A stretch of DNA of 64,000 nucleotides from Alopecurus myosuroides. Its lineage: Eukaryota > Streptophyta > Magnoliopsida > Poales > Poaceae. Where the stretch lies: contig CM054062.1 of NCBI GenBank assembly GCA_028641055.1, positions 16,053,639 through 16,117,638 on the forward strand, read 5' to 3'. Both the position numbers and the translations under genes were made by a program. Within the stretch, counting starts at the first letter, position 1. Each line of letters begins with the position of its first letter. This document shows, in pieces, positions 48,350 through 59,000 of this stretch. The notes beneath the pieces were generated by a model, which had not been told where the DNA came from, made no database searches, and saw only the letters and a program-made list of their open reading frames with translations.

Positions 48350-48607
48350 AGTTTCATCTACTCTCCATCCGTAAAAGGAAAAACCTATCGCTATTATGAC
48401 TCTTACTACCCATATACTCTCGATCCCTTACAATCGTGGGGGGTAATGCTATTTGTTCATATATGTACTGATGTTATTTTTCGCACATGTAGCATAATTT
48501 GTTGTTTTGTTATTATTTTTCATATATCGTGTGTTCTTTTTGTTGTTCATTTTCATATACGTTGTGCTGTGTTGTTATGGGAAAAATAAGCGACAATTAT
48601 AGGGTTT
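48350..48607. repeat. Direct repeat, copy 2
   Basis: Second copy of 47905-48166. Shared phrases include GTAATGCTATTTGTTCATATATGTAC-type and CATATACGTTGTG-type segments. It could be one of a pair of very short LTRs, but no primer site follows copy 1, so a plain local duplication is more likely. Confidence 0.9.
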
Positions 48608-48779
48608 TTTTTAATTCCTATACGATACTTAACCGAAGTTCTACAAGCACATACAAGAATGCCATACGGCAGGCGACACGTGCGCAGGCAGAGCTATCAA
48701 ACGGTTGGCAAGAGCCATTCACACCTGAGCTGCTGCGCAGGCCATAGGACAGGCGACATATACGCGAGGTCAGAGCCTT

Positions 48780-49515
48780 TCACACCCAGACGCGTCTGGA
48801 TGAGATGGGGGTGTCCACCAAGCCTGGACGCCCGTGGGCCGTGTGCGTGATCACGGGCCGGGTCTGCCGTGCGCGGCGCAGCTCCGCCGCTCGTTCGGTT
48901 CGGTTCAATCGCGCATGGGCGCGTGTGATACCGGTCGGGTCAACCGAACCTGCACTCCGCCTCCCCTGGTACTACCTTGCTTCCTCTGTCGCTGCCGGAG
49001 ACGACCGCCCAGCTCGACAAGACACCGAGCTTTCGCAGCCATGAATCCAGGATTAATTGCATCTCCATCCATCCATCCACCCAACATATTGTCCGCGGTG
49101 GTTAAATCAAGATAAGAGAGGAGGAGAATCTGGCCGAAAATTGGAAGCCGCCACTAGGCCGGATCTGTGGCGGGAAATGAAGGGGCAGAAATCTTGTGTT
49201 TCCTTCTTTCTGCAGGACAGCAACGGCCGACCACAACGGCTGATCTGACACTCCCTTCGGTTTTTAGATACAAGGCACACAAATTGAGGGATTTTTTTTA
49301 TTTTTATTTTTTTGGCTCCGAGATGCTCACAGAAATCGGAGAAAGGGACCCGAGACCGAAACAAGAAGCTGCACAAGAGAATGGTGCAAGGAGTAGAAAA
49401 AATGGAGAAGAAGAGCGAGATGCAAAGTAATTAAAGTTTCATTGGATCAAATAGGTGCTAGCACAATGCATGCAAGAATCCCTTTCTTGGATCGAATTCA
49501 GTACTCATACTAGCT
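48780..49515. repeat. Segmental duplication, copy B
   Basis: Collinear match to 45290-45940, about 3.5 kb away and in the same orientation. It ends about 225 bases from the stop codon of the small membrane-protein gene at 49740, so it may include its 3' flank. Confidence 0.85.
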
Positions 49516-49739
49516 AGAATGCAGATGTACGACAGGTAGTAGTACAGCAGATGAGACGCACCACACGGATCGCTCGCGCGTACGGGATGCTCACTAGTTA
49601 CAAAAATCTCCCAATCAGCGACGCACCTAGTAATGAACAAGGCCAAAAGCAGCAAGACTAATTTAGGCCGGGGATTCCGTTGCGATGATGATGTAAGGAC
49701 TAGACATGGCGGGTTAATCGAGGCAGCTTCAGGCTGCCG

Positions 49740-50240
49740 CTAGTAGGAGCAGGCGGTCCTGAGCATGGAGCGGCCGCGGAGCATGCCGCGGTACAGCGCC
49801 TCCCGGTTCGCCGGCATCGCGGCGGCCCTGCTGCACGACGGCTGGGGCGCATCCACCTCCGGCGCCGGGCGGGCGGCCGCGGCGCCATTGTCGACGACGT
49901 CGTCCGCGAAGCGCACCCGCTTCAAGCTCCCGCGCCGCGCCTTCTCCCGCTTCCGCTTCTCTGCACGCAGAAACAGGGGACGTAAGAAACCAAGAACTGT
50001 AAAGAAAGAACGTCAGCAGGGTTCTGGTGGCGGTGGCTGTGCTGCTCACTCACCGGAGGAGGAGAGGCAGGGGCGGAGCCGGGCAGGTGACGCGTGGGAG
50101 GAGACGAGGTGGTCCGTCTGCTTGGCGCGGCAGAGGGAGAAGAGGACGAGGGTGCCGGAGAGCGCCATGGCGGTGGCGGCGATGGCGAGGCCGGCGTGCG
50201 AGCCGCCCAGCGCCGCCGCCGACGTCGAGGACGACGACAT
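49740..50240 (-). CDS. Small single-pass membrane protein with an RVxF-like motif, two exons
   Basis: Exon 1 is 50240-50054 and exon 2 is 49960-49740; the intron 50053-49961 is 93 bp with GTGAGT and CAG ends, and the frame closes to 135 residues. Residues about 17-37 (GLAIAATAMALSGTLVLFSL) form one hydrophobic segment near the N-terminus. A basic region follows (EKRKREKARRGSLKRVRFADDVV, residues about 63-85), and the C-terminus has Ala/Pro/Arg-rich sequence ending RTACSY. I recognise the RVRFADDVV phrase as recurrent in small uncharacterised plant membrane proteins but know no function. The KRVRF stretch matches a PP1-docking RVxF pattern. A TATA-like CTATAATATA lies on the minus strand at 50394-50403. 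The young Copia element begins at 50715. Confidence 0.82.
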
Positions 50241-50714
50241 GCTAACAGCTCGGGAGAGGCGGCCGGTGGCTGGCTAGAGAGGATACGGAGAGCGGAGGCC
50301 CGACGACGGCGACTATCGTAGGCGGTAGCAGCTGGGCTGGGTTGTTGAGGCGGGGACCGTGCGGTGGCTGTAGGGGCGCACGTTGGCTCCAGCTATATTA
50401 TAGGAGCAGGCAGCAGGCTGCGGGCCGCGGCCGTTGCCGTAAAGTCGCGCTGGTCAAGTTTGTTTTTTCGGTTTATCGACTGGCGGAAGTTACCCGGAAA
50501 TTCAATTTGTATCTGTGCGTGCTGGCTGCGACCTCGAATTATTGGCGCAACTTGGAGAGGGCGCAATGATCGTTGTGCAGCTAACGTCACGAGCCTGTAT
50601 ACTTTTTCGGCAAATGTAAATTAGCTTGTACTTTTGGCCAAGAAATGGGCGATGCTCGTGATCGTCGCCGTCTGATTTGCTTACGTAGCTTTTTCACCAA
50701 GATTTGCTTGCATA
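50241..50714 (-). promoter_or_regulatory. Promoter and 5' flank of the small membrane-protein gene
   Basis: The stretch runs from the start codon to the Copia insertion. It includes the TATA-like sequence at 50394-50403 and GC-rich leader-like DNA. Anything farther upstream in the ancestral promoter is now displaced by 5.1 kb. Confidence 0.5.
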
Positions 50715-50941
50715 TGTTAAACGATAACTTGTAGCTTTGTCTAGGTAGTTTTGATACTTGTTGTTGTAACAGTTTCGGTATGGATAAACCAAAACTGGTA
50801 GATATTTCTGTTAGCTTCCTTGTTGATCAAGGCTTGTAATTCGTTGTAATATGACCCTTTTCGTGGTCCTATATTAACACGCAACCGAGGCCGAGTCCAA
50901 GGCATCGTTCACCTATTCCAATCTACGCATATCTGCTAACA
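50715..50941 (+). repeat. 5' LTR of the near-intact Copia element
   Basis: It starts TGTTAAACGATAACTTG and ends ATATCTGCTAACA. A TATA-like CCTATATTAACACG lies near 50870, which would serve as the element's promoter. Confidence 0.95.
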
Positions 50942-50953
50942 TGGTATCAGAGC
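50942..50953 (+). promoter_or_regulatory. Primer binding site of the near-intact Copia element
   Basis: TGGTATCAGAGC follows the LTR with no gap. Its first bases with the last LTR base form an ATG that is in frame with the polyprotein. Confidence 0.95.
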
Positions 50954-50973
50954 TGCCCCTCGTCACAACGTCG

Positions 50974-53900
50974 ATGGCAGGCTCAGGCTCCGGCTCGTCT
51001 TCGCGCCTCAGCGGCAGCGGATCGCCGTTCGGCCAAGGGGTCACGGAGAGGCTGGTAAAGGGTAACCACACCCTGTGGAAAGCCCAAGTACTCTCGGCTA
51101 TCCGGGATGCCCAGATGGAGGACTTCCTCGACATCACCATGGCGCGCCCGGAGAAGGAGATCACGGTGACCAAGGGCACCGACACCTCCAAGGAACCAAA
51201 TCCGGCGTACGGTAACTGGATTGCTCAAGATCAGCAAGTCCTCAGTTTTTTGTTAACCACTCTGTCTCGTGAGATTGGCCAACAGGTGGTGAATAACACA
51301 AGCGCGGCGGCGCTCTGGTTCGCCATCGAGGGCATGTTTACTGCCCAAAGCCGCGCCAAAACAGTGAATCTTCGCATCAGCCTCGCCAACATGGCGAAGG
51401 GTAATCTGAGCATGGCGGAATACTTCGCCAAGATTCGTGCCCTCTCAGATGAGATGACATCTGCAGGGAAGAAATTGGACGAGGAGGACATCGTCTCGTA
51501 CGTCCTCGCCGGCCTCGACTCCGACTACAACGCGATCATCGCTGCGTTCTGCGCAAGGGAGGATCCCATCTCCGTCGCGGAGCTGTACTCGCAGCTTCTC
51601 TCCTACGAGCAGCGACTTGATCTGCTCAATGGCGGCTCCCAGTCGTTGGTGAACGCCGCAGTCCGTGGCGGCCGCGGTGGCGGCGCCGGGCGCGGCAACG
51701 GTGGCCACTACGGTGGCAATGGTGGCCACTACGGTGGCAACGGCAACGGCCACTACGGTGGCAACGGCGGGTGCGGTGGTGGCCCGTTTGCACAAGGCCG
51801 CGGTGGTGGAGGACGCGGCAGCTACGGCAACAACGGCGGAGGCCAAAACTTTGGCAACCGCAATGGTGGCGGGTACGGCGGCAACAAACCACGCTGCCAG
51901 CTATGTGGCAAGCCTGGACACACGGTGCTCAAGTGTTGGGAACGCTACAACCCCGACTTCGTGCCGCCATCGCCACAAGAGAAGAGCGCTGGTTCGGTGT
52001 CCTCCTATGGAGTGGACACGAACTGGCATATCGATTCGGGCGCCACCGACCATATCACGGGAGACCTCCACAAGTTGACTGTCCGTGACAAGTACAACGG
52101 AAACGAGCAAGTCCACACTGCCAGTGGATCAGGTATGGACATTGCCCATGTTGGTCACTCAGCTATTTATACCCCTAGTCGAAATCTATACCTCAATAAC
52201 ATTCTTCATGTTCCAAGTGCAAACAAAAGCCTTCTTTCTGCACATCGTCTTGCATGTGATAACGATGCATTCGTGGAAATTCATCCTTTCTCTTTTTTCG
52301 TTAAGGATCAGGCAACGAGGAAAATTCTTCTTCAAGGCAAATGTAGAAGGGGTCTGTATCCACTTTCGTCACAAAGCTCCAGCTCAAGCAAGCAAGTCCT
52401 TAGTGCTGTCAAACCATCGTCAGAGAGATGGCATGCTCGTCTAGGCCATCCCTCATCAGTCATAGTCAATAAGGTTCTTAGCCAAAATAATCTTCCTTGT
52501 TCAAATAAAATGAGTGATGACTCTGTTTGTGATGCCTGTCAAAAAGGCAAGAGCCATCAACTCCCATATCCAAAATCCTTTAGCAAGTCTAGTGCTCCTT
52601 TAGAGCTAGTTTTTTCAGATGTTTGGGGCTATGCTATTGAGTCTGTTGGACGAAAGAGATATTACGTCAGTTTTATTGATGATTATAGCAAATTTACTTG
52701 GATTTACTTGCTTAAAAACAAATCTGAGGTTTTCCAAAGGTTCCAAGACTTTCAGAATCTAGTTGAGCGACAATTTGATCGCAAAATTCTTGCTATGCAA
52801 ACTGATTGGGGTGGAGAATATGAACGCCTCAATTCCTTCTTTAACAAAATTGGGATTTCTCATCATGTGTCATGCCCATATGCTCATCAGCAAAATGGCT
52901 CAGCTGAAAGAAAACACAGGCATATTGTTGAAGTAGGATTGTCTCTTCTTGCACATTCATCCATGCCACTAAAATTTTGGGATGAAGCATTTCTTTCTGC
53001 TACATATCTTATCAACCGCACACCTAGTCGTCTTTTGGATTTTTCTACACCTCTAGAACGACTCTATAAGGAAAAACCAAATTATGAGTCACTTCGTGTG
53101 TTTGGGTGTGCGTGTTGGCCAAATCTACGGCCCTATAATTCAAGGAAACTTGAGTTCCGTTCTAAACAGTGTGCATTTCTTGGATATAGTAATCTTCACA
53201 AAGGCTTCAAATGTCTAGACATTCCTAATGGTAGGGTCTATATTTCCCGAGACGTTATATTTGATGAAAACGTCTTCCCTTTTTCCAAGCTAAATCCAAA
53301 TGCGGGTGCCAAGTTGAGACCCGAAATCCTTCTATTAGAACCACGGGGAGAAAATGCTGATGATCAAATATTGGGTAATGCTCCTATTTTTTCTGATCCT
53401 AATGGTGCAAAAAGTGTGCCAAATCTCGTTTCTATGCAGCAGGAAACGACAGCGGAGACAGACACGGATTCCGGAGAAGATTCGTCTGCACCTGATGATC
53501 CCGAGGTGCAGCAGGACAGAAATCAGAGGCGATCCGCCTCGAACTCCACCAACCGGGACACGCGGCAGGCTCGCGCTGGCGAAGGCGCGTCGCGCACTGC
53601 CGAAACCGCGTCCGCGCACGCGTCTCCAGGCAGCGGACGGAGACCACACGCCGCGAGCGACTCCGCGCGTGCCACCTGGCGCTGTCGCCCGACAGCGCGG
53701 TCAGGGGCCGACCAGGAGGTGGGCTCGCCCCTCCACGCGGCATCGTCTGACGGGCTGGGGGAGGAGCCCCTGGCCATGCAGTCTGACTGGGCGGATCCCG
53801 ATGGGGATTCGTCTGGGAATTCTTCTGCGCCGCCACGGGATTCGCCTGGCGGATCTTCTGCGTCACACCAGCAGGACTCTGGATCTTCTGCGTCACACCA

Positions 53901-55593
53901 GCAGGACTCTGGATCTTCTGCGCCCAGCCACGGTACATCTCTTTCTAGGGTGCACACACGATCACAAAGTGGCATTTTTCGTCCGTTTGTTCCTAAAGAT
54001 GGCACGGTTAGGTATGCATACTTAACAACAACGGGTGAACCTGAAAATTTACATGATGCTTTAGGGAATAGCAATTGGAAACATGCTATGGATGTTGAGT
54101 ATGATGCATTAGTTAAAAACAAAACTTGGCGTTTAGTTTCTCCTAATCCAGGGAGGAATATTATAGACTGTAAATGGGTGTATAAAATTAAAAGAAAACC
54201 TGATGGTACGGTAGACAGGTATAAGGCTAGGCTAGTTGCAAAAGGGTTTAAGCAACGCTATGGCATAGACTATGAGGACACTTTTAGTCCTGTTGTTAAA
54301 GCAGCTACTGTCAGATTGGTGTTGTCTATTGCTGTTTCCAGGGGTTGGAGACTACGCCAGCTAGACGTACAGAATGCGTTCCTTCATGGTGTTCTCGAGG
54401 AGGAAGTGTATATGCGGCAACCTCCAGGATATGAGGATGTTGAGAAACCGCATCATGTGTGTAGGTTGGAAAAGGCATTATATGGTTTGAAACAAGCCCC
54501 CAGAGCATGGTACTCCAGATTGAGTAACAAACTTCAGCAACTTGGCTTCACACCGTCCAAGGGGGATACATCACTCTTCTTTTACAAGAAGGGGAAGGTC
54601 ATAATTTTTATGCTTATATATGTTGATGATATAATAGTTGCTAGCTCATCTCAGGAAGCAACAATGGCACTGTTAAGTGACTTGAGGAGTGAGTTTGCTC
54701 TCAAGGACTTGGGAGACCTCAATTATTTTCTGGGCATTAAAGTGAAACAAGTTGGTAGTGGTATTTTACTAACCCAAGAAAAATATGCTACAGATGTGCT
54801 AACACGTGTAGGGATGAAGGGGTGCAAACCATCAAGTACTCCTATCTCCACTACTGAAAAGTTGTCCTTACATGAAGGAGAACTGTTGAGTCCTGAGGAT
54901 TCAACTCGATACAGAAGTATAGTAGGGGCCTTGCAGTATCTTACTCTCACAAGACCGGATATATCATTTTCTGTTAATAAGGTTTGTCAGTTTTTACATG
55001 CTCCTACTACTATACATTGGACAGCAGTAAAAAGGATTTTGAGGTATCTTAGAGGAACTATTTCAGTTGGTCTTAAGATTGACAAATCATCATCATCACT
55101 TGTGAGTGCATTTTCTGATGCTGATTGGGCAGGATGCCCTGATGACAGAAGGTCTACAGGAGGTTTTGCTGTGTTCTTTGGCTCCAATTTGATTTCTTGG
55201 AGTGCTAGAAAACAAGCAACTGTGTCAAGATCAAGCACAGAAGCTGAGTATAAATCTTTGGCTAATGCCACAGCTGAGGTAATATGGGTAGAGTCCCTAC
55301 TTGATGAACTTGGTGTGGATCATCCTGAAACTGCTTGTTTGTGGTGTGATAATTTGGGTGCCACCTATTTAAGTGCAAATCCTGTGTTTCATGCTAGAAC
55401 AAAGCATATTGAAATTGACTTTCATTTTGTGAGAGAAAGGGTTGCACAAAAATTGTTGGATATCAGGTTTATTCCAACTGGTGATCAAGTGGCAGATGGG
55501 TTTACTAAACCTCTGCAAGTTAGACAGCTACAAGCTTTCAAGACCAATCTCAACTTAGAAGCGTTGAGATTGAGGGAGGATGTTAAACGATAA
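50974..55593 (+). CDS. Copia gag-pol polyprotein, intact
   Basis: The frame is open from ATG 50941 (1550 residues), but that codon overlaps the primer site. I prefer the next ATG at 50974 (about 1539 residues). Numbering from 50941: capsid-type gag domain about 40-230; Gly-rich linker about 240-315; zinc knuckle [14 protein letters not shown] near 318; protease [10 protein letters not shown] near 364; integrase with LGHPS, FSDVWGY, TDWGGE and NGSAERKH (DDE core about 545-660); RT with YVDDIIVA near 1226; RNase H with DADWAGC near 1392 and [10 protein letters not shown]. No stops or shifts. All catalytic residues I can check are present, though integrase has TDWGGE in place of the usual TDNGGE. 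The reading frame ends 13 bases into the 3' LTR. Confidence 0.95.
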   Translation: MAGSGSGSSSRLSGSGSPFGQGVTERLVKGNHTLWKAQVLSAIRDAQMEDFLDITMARPEKEITVTKGTDTSKEPNPAYGNWIAQDQQVLSFLLTTLSREIGQQVVNNTSAAALWFAIEGMFTAQSRAKTVNLRISLANMAKGNLSMAEYFAKIRALSDEMTSAGKKLDEEDIVSYVLAGLDSDYNAIIAAFCAREDPISVAELYSQLLSYEQRLDLLNGGSQSLVNAAVRGGRGGGAGRGNGGHYGGNGGHYGGNGNGHYGGNGGCGGGPFAQGRGGGGRGSYGNNGGGQNFGNRNGGGYGGNKPRCQLCGKPGHTVLKCWERYNPDFVPPSPQEKSAGSVSSYGVDTNWHIDSGATDHITGDLHKLTVRDKYNGNEQVHTASGSGMDIAHVGHSAIYTPSRNLYLNNILHVPSANKSLLSAHRLACDNDAFVEIHPFSFFVKDQATRKILLQGKCRRGLYPLSSQSSSSSKQVLSAVKPSSERWHARLGHPSSVIVNKVLSQNNLPCSNKMSDDSVCDACQKGKSHQLPYPKSFSKSSAPLELVFSDVWGYAIESVGRKRYYVSFIDDYSKFTWIYLLKNKSEVFQRFQDFQNLVERQFDRKILAMQTDWGGEYERLNSFFNKIGISHHVSCPYAHQQNGSAERKHRHIVEVGLSLLAHSSMPLKFWDEAFLSATYLINRTPSRLLDFSTPLERLYKEKPNYESLRVFGCACWPNLRPYNSRKLEFRSKQCAFLGYSNLHKGFKCLDIPNGRVYISRDVIFDENVFPFSKLNPNAGAKLRPEILLLEPRGENADDQILGNAPIFSDPNGAKSVPNLVSMQQETTAETDTDSGEDSSAPDDPEVQQDRNQRRSASNSTNRDTRQARAGEGASRTAETASAHASPGSGRRPHAASDSARATWRCRPTARSGADQEVGSPLHAASSDGLGEEPLAMQSDWADPDGDSSGNSSAPPRDSPGGSSASHQQDSGSSASHQQDSGSSAPSHGTSLSRVHTRSQSGIFRPFVPKDGTVRYAYLTTTGEPENLHDALGNSNWKHAMDVEYDALVKNKTWRLVSPNPGRNIIDCKWVYKIKRKPDGTVDRYKARLVAKGFKQRYGIDYEDTFSPVVKAATVRLVLSIAVSRGWRLRQLDVQNAFLHGVLEEEVYMRQPPGYEDVEKPHHVCRLEKALYGLKQAPRAWYSRLSNKLQQLGFTPSKGDTSLFFYKKGKVIIFMLIYVDDIIVASSSQEATMALLSDLRSEFALKDLGDLNYFLGIKVKQVGSGILLTQEKYATDVLTRVGMKGCKPSSTPISTTEKLSLHEGELLSPEDSTRYRSIVGALQYLTLTRPDISFSVNKVCQFLHAPTTIHWTAVKRILRYLRGTISVGLKIDKSSSSLVSAFSDADWAGCPDDRRSTGGFAVFFGSNLISWSARKQATVSRSSTEAEYKSLANATAEVIWVESLLDELGVDHPETACLWCDNLGATYLSANPVFHARTKHIEIDFHFVRERVAQKLLDIRFIPTGDQVADGFTKPLQVRQLQAFKTNLNLEALRLREDVKR
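53849..53928. repeat. 30-bp repeat in the Copia polyprotein
   Basis: GGATCTTCTGCGTCACACCA-type units recur in frame and encode [10 protein letters not shown] twice, with a partial third. They lie in the variable spacer between integrase and RT. Confidence 0.85.
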
Positions 55594-55807
55594 CTTGTAG
55601 CTTTGTCTAGGTAGTTTTGATACTTGTTGTTGTAACAGTTTCGGTATGGATAAACCAAAACTGGTAGATATTTCTGTTAGCTTCCTTGTTGATCAAGGCT
55701 TGTAATTCGTTGTAATCTGACCCTTTTCGTGGTCCTATATTAACACGCAACCGAGGCCGAGTCCAAGGCATCGTTCACCTATTCCAATCTACGCATATCT
55801 GCTAACA
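55581..55807 (+). repeat. 3' LTR of the near-intact Copia element
   Basis: Same 227-bp length as the 5' LTR, and one base different. It ends GCTAACA before the GCATA duplication. Confidence 0.95.
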
Positions 55808-56011
55808 GCATACAGTGATACAGACGGACCATGGATAGCTCACAAGTTATTTTCCCGTGTGCGTGCTTCGACGTGGTCACAGGTTTTTTTTAATTTTTTT
55901 TTTTTAAAAACTCACTATAATCAGTCGGCAAGCCGCCTCATTAAAAACCTTCCAGTCCCCGTGGGTACCCTGGTGAGGAAAAGAGTGCGTAAGAAACTTG
56001 CCGCTGTCCAA

Positions 56012-59000
56012 TTACATCGTCATTACATCGTTTAAGATTGCCTCAAGAATAAAACTAGGGGGTTCATCGACCCAATTACAAGAAGAATTGGAAGTATATC
56101 CAAAGCTAGCAATTTGATGAGCAACCTTATTGCACTCCCTGTTGCAGTGATTAAACTCAACTCTTCCAATCATATTAACGAGCTCAATACAATCTGCAAA
56201 AATTGCCGTTGCATCATTCCAATTTTGTTCTCCTCCTGAGCAATATTGTATGACCTCAAAAGAATCAGATTCAGCTATAATATCATTTGCACCCTTTTGT
56301 AATGAAAACGAAAGCCCCGTTCTCATAGCAATTGCTTCTGCCATTAAGATCGATGACACATGTGGTATAGGTTCCGAAAATGCTGCTATGAATACTCCAT
56401 TGCTATCTCTAATAACAGCCCCCACTGCACCAGTACCATTATGTGGAAAATAGGCCGCATCCACATTTAATTTCCACACATTAGGACTAGGTTTAATCCA
56501 TACCTGTTTCATGAGTGGAATAGAAGAATTCTTTGCTTTTCTATAGCTGGAAGTGATAGCAAGAATGGACAGTACACATTTGTTCACCGGTGGAATATCA
56601 TCTCCATGTGTAATCCGACGCCTAAGCCACCATATGTACCAGGCCCCTGTAGCTACCAACTCACGAACCTCAATTGAAGGATATCCTTGGACCTTATCTG
56701 TCATGCGTAGAAAGTCCACCATCATAGCGGAACCGGACCGACCAGGAGCAAAATGATCAATAATTTCCGAAAATACCCAGCCCCCTCCAAATCAGGTTGG
56801 CTGTTTGACAGTAAAAAACCATGTGTCTGACATCTTCTTGATGGGATTGGCAAAGAGGACAGACATCACTGTCACTAATATGACGATTTGCAAGGATAGA
56901 TTTTAGGGGGAGGATTCCATGAATGGCCCTCCAACAAAAAATCTTTACCTTAGCTGACACATTAAGACCCCAAATATTTTTCCAAACTGAATTGTTCTGA
57001 TCATTTACCTGAACCAAAGATCTGCAAGTTAAACCATTAAACTGATGACGCCACTCAATGTGGTAGGCAGAGCGTACCGAGAAGATACCATTAGAATTCC
57101 CACTCCATGCAATAAAATCATCAAATGCATTCACATTTAGAGGAATTTGTATAATCCGATTGATATCATGTTGATTAAAGATAATTTAGCAAGAAAAGGG
57201 TGGAAAGGTGATATGCATTGTTCCTTTTGTGGGAGTAATGAAACGGTAGATCATCTATTTATTTCTTGTCCTTTGGCTAAACTTATTTGGCGAGTGGTCT
57301 TTTGTACTTTTAATATTACTCCCCCCTCCAACATGACTAATATGTTTGGGAATTGGCTTAATGGGATTGATGTGAAAACTAAGAAAAGGATTAGGATTAG
57401 TGTATCCGCTATTTGTTGGGCTATCTGGACATGTAGAAACAATGTTGTTTTTAACAAAAAGAAATATTTCCATGTTTTACAGGTTATTCACTCAGCAGCT
57501 CATTGGATCCAACTATGGGCTATTCTTCTTCCTCCAGACCAGAGGAAGCTTATGGTGGATGGCTGCACTCGTCTCCTTACGGTGGCACAGGAGTTTTTCT
57601 CCCAATATACGTGGCAGCATCATAATAGGATTTCGTAGTTCCTTTGTTTTGGCTGTTTTCGGAATAAGGGAGATATCCTGTTTCATGTAAGGTTTTAATA
57701 AGTGTTGTAAACTATTGGGTACTATGAGTTTTAATAAGCAATAAAGGCTGTGTGCATCACTCGATGCAGAGGCCGGGGTCCTCCCCATTTCTAAAAAAAA
57801 AATCATGTTGATTAAAGTGGTCTTGGAGTATACTTTCATCCCACTGTCCTGTAGACGGATCAATCAACTCATCAACCGTAGTAAGAATGGAATTTCCACG
57901 GGAACTCGAAACTCGTCTGTTAATATTTTGTGGTATCCAGGGGTCGGACCAAATTTTGATGGATGAACCTGTTCCAACCCTCCATATGTATCCCCTTTTA
58001 AAAGTTTGAATACCTGCAACTATGCTCTGCCAAATAAACGAACTCCCCGCTTTCAATCCTGCATTTAGAATATTACCATCAGGGAAGTATTTTGCTCCAA
58101 GAATTTTCGCACAAAGAGAGTCTGGGTTTGAGATCATCCTCCAGACTTGTTTTGCAAGCATGGCTAAATTGAAAGAGTGAAGGTCACGAAAAACCCATTC
58201 CCCCCTCTCTTTTCGGAAAACACATCTTCCACCATGCATACCAATGCATCTTCTTCCCTTGATCATCATCACCCCACCAAAATTGAGCAATAATATATGT
58301 TATCTTCTTACACACTTTTTTAGGTAACAGAAACACTGACATAGCATATACTGGGATGGATTGAATAACTGATTTAAGAAGAATTTCCTTTCCTCCAGTA
58401 GAAAGTTGCCTTTCTTTCCACCCCTTAATTCTTTGTAATATTCTTTCCACAAAATGCATGAAGCAATCAGTCCTATCTGCTCCAACCAAGGCAGGGTGGC
58501 CAAGGTATTTATCTGAAATAGCCTATGTATCAATATGGAGAGTATTGCAAATTTCCACTCTCACATTAACATTGGTGTTGGGGCTAAAATATATGCTAGA
58601 TTTCTGCACACTAATAAGTTGACCTGAGTTTGCACAATAGTTATCAAGTACTCGTTGCAATGAGGTTGCATTATGTAAATTTGCTTTCAAGAGAAGTAAA
58701 GAGTCATCAGCAAATAAGAGATGTGATACTGACGGTGCATTTCTGCACACCTTTACTCCTTCTATGCCACGAACCTCCTCTTCATGCAATAACCAACTTG
58801 ATAAACCTTCTGCACAAATTAAGAATAAATACGGGGATAGAGGATCCCCCTGTCTGATACCTCTGGTTGGAATGAAACTCTCTGTCATCTGTGAATTATA
58901 TCTGACCGAATAGGATACTGAGGAAACACATGCCATGATGAGCTGCACCCAATCAGGATGAAAACCAAGTCGAATCATCATATTCTGTAAGAAAACCCAC

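Larger units (their letters stand above)
50715..55807 (+). mobile_element. Near-intact Copia retrotransposon
   Basis: A 5093-bp element between GCATA duplications (50710-50714 and 55808-55812), with 227-bp LTRs that differ at one position by eye (ATATGACCC against ATCTGACCC). A Met-tRNA primer site, one unbroken polyprotein and a purine tract (GAGATTGAGGGAGGA, ending 55580) are all present. The small size and short LTRs are like the Hopscotch-type Copia elements of grasses; that comparison is from memory of layout only. Confidence 0.96.

Noticed and set aside
48003..48589. Small open frames in the direct repeats
   Set aside because: They are Phe/Val/Cys-rich products of T-rich sequence and are not kept in frame between the two copies.
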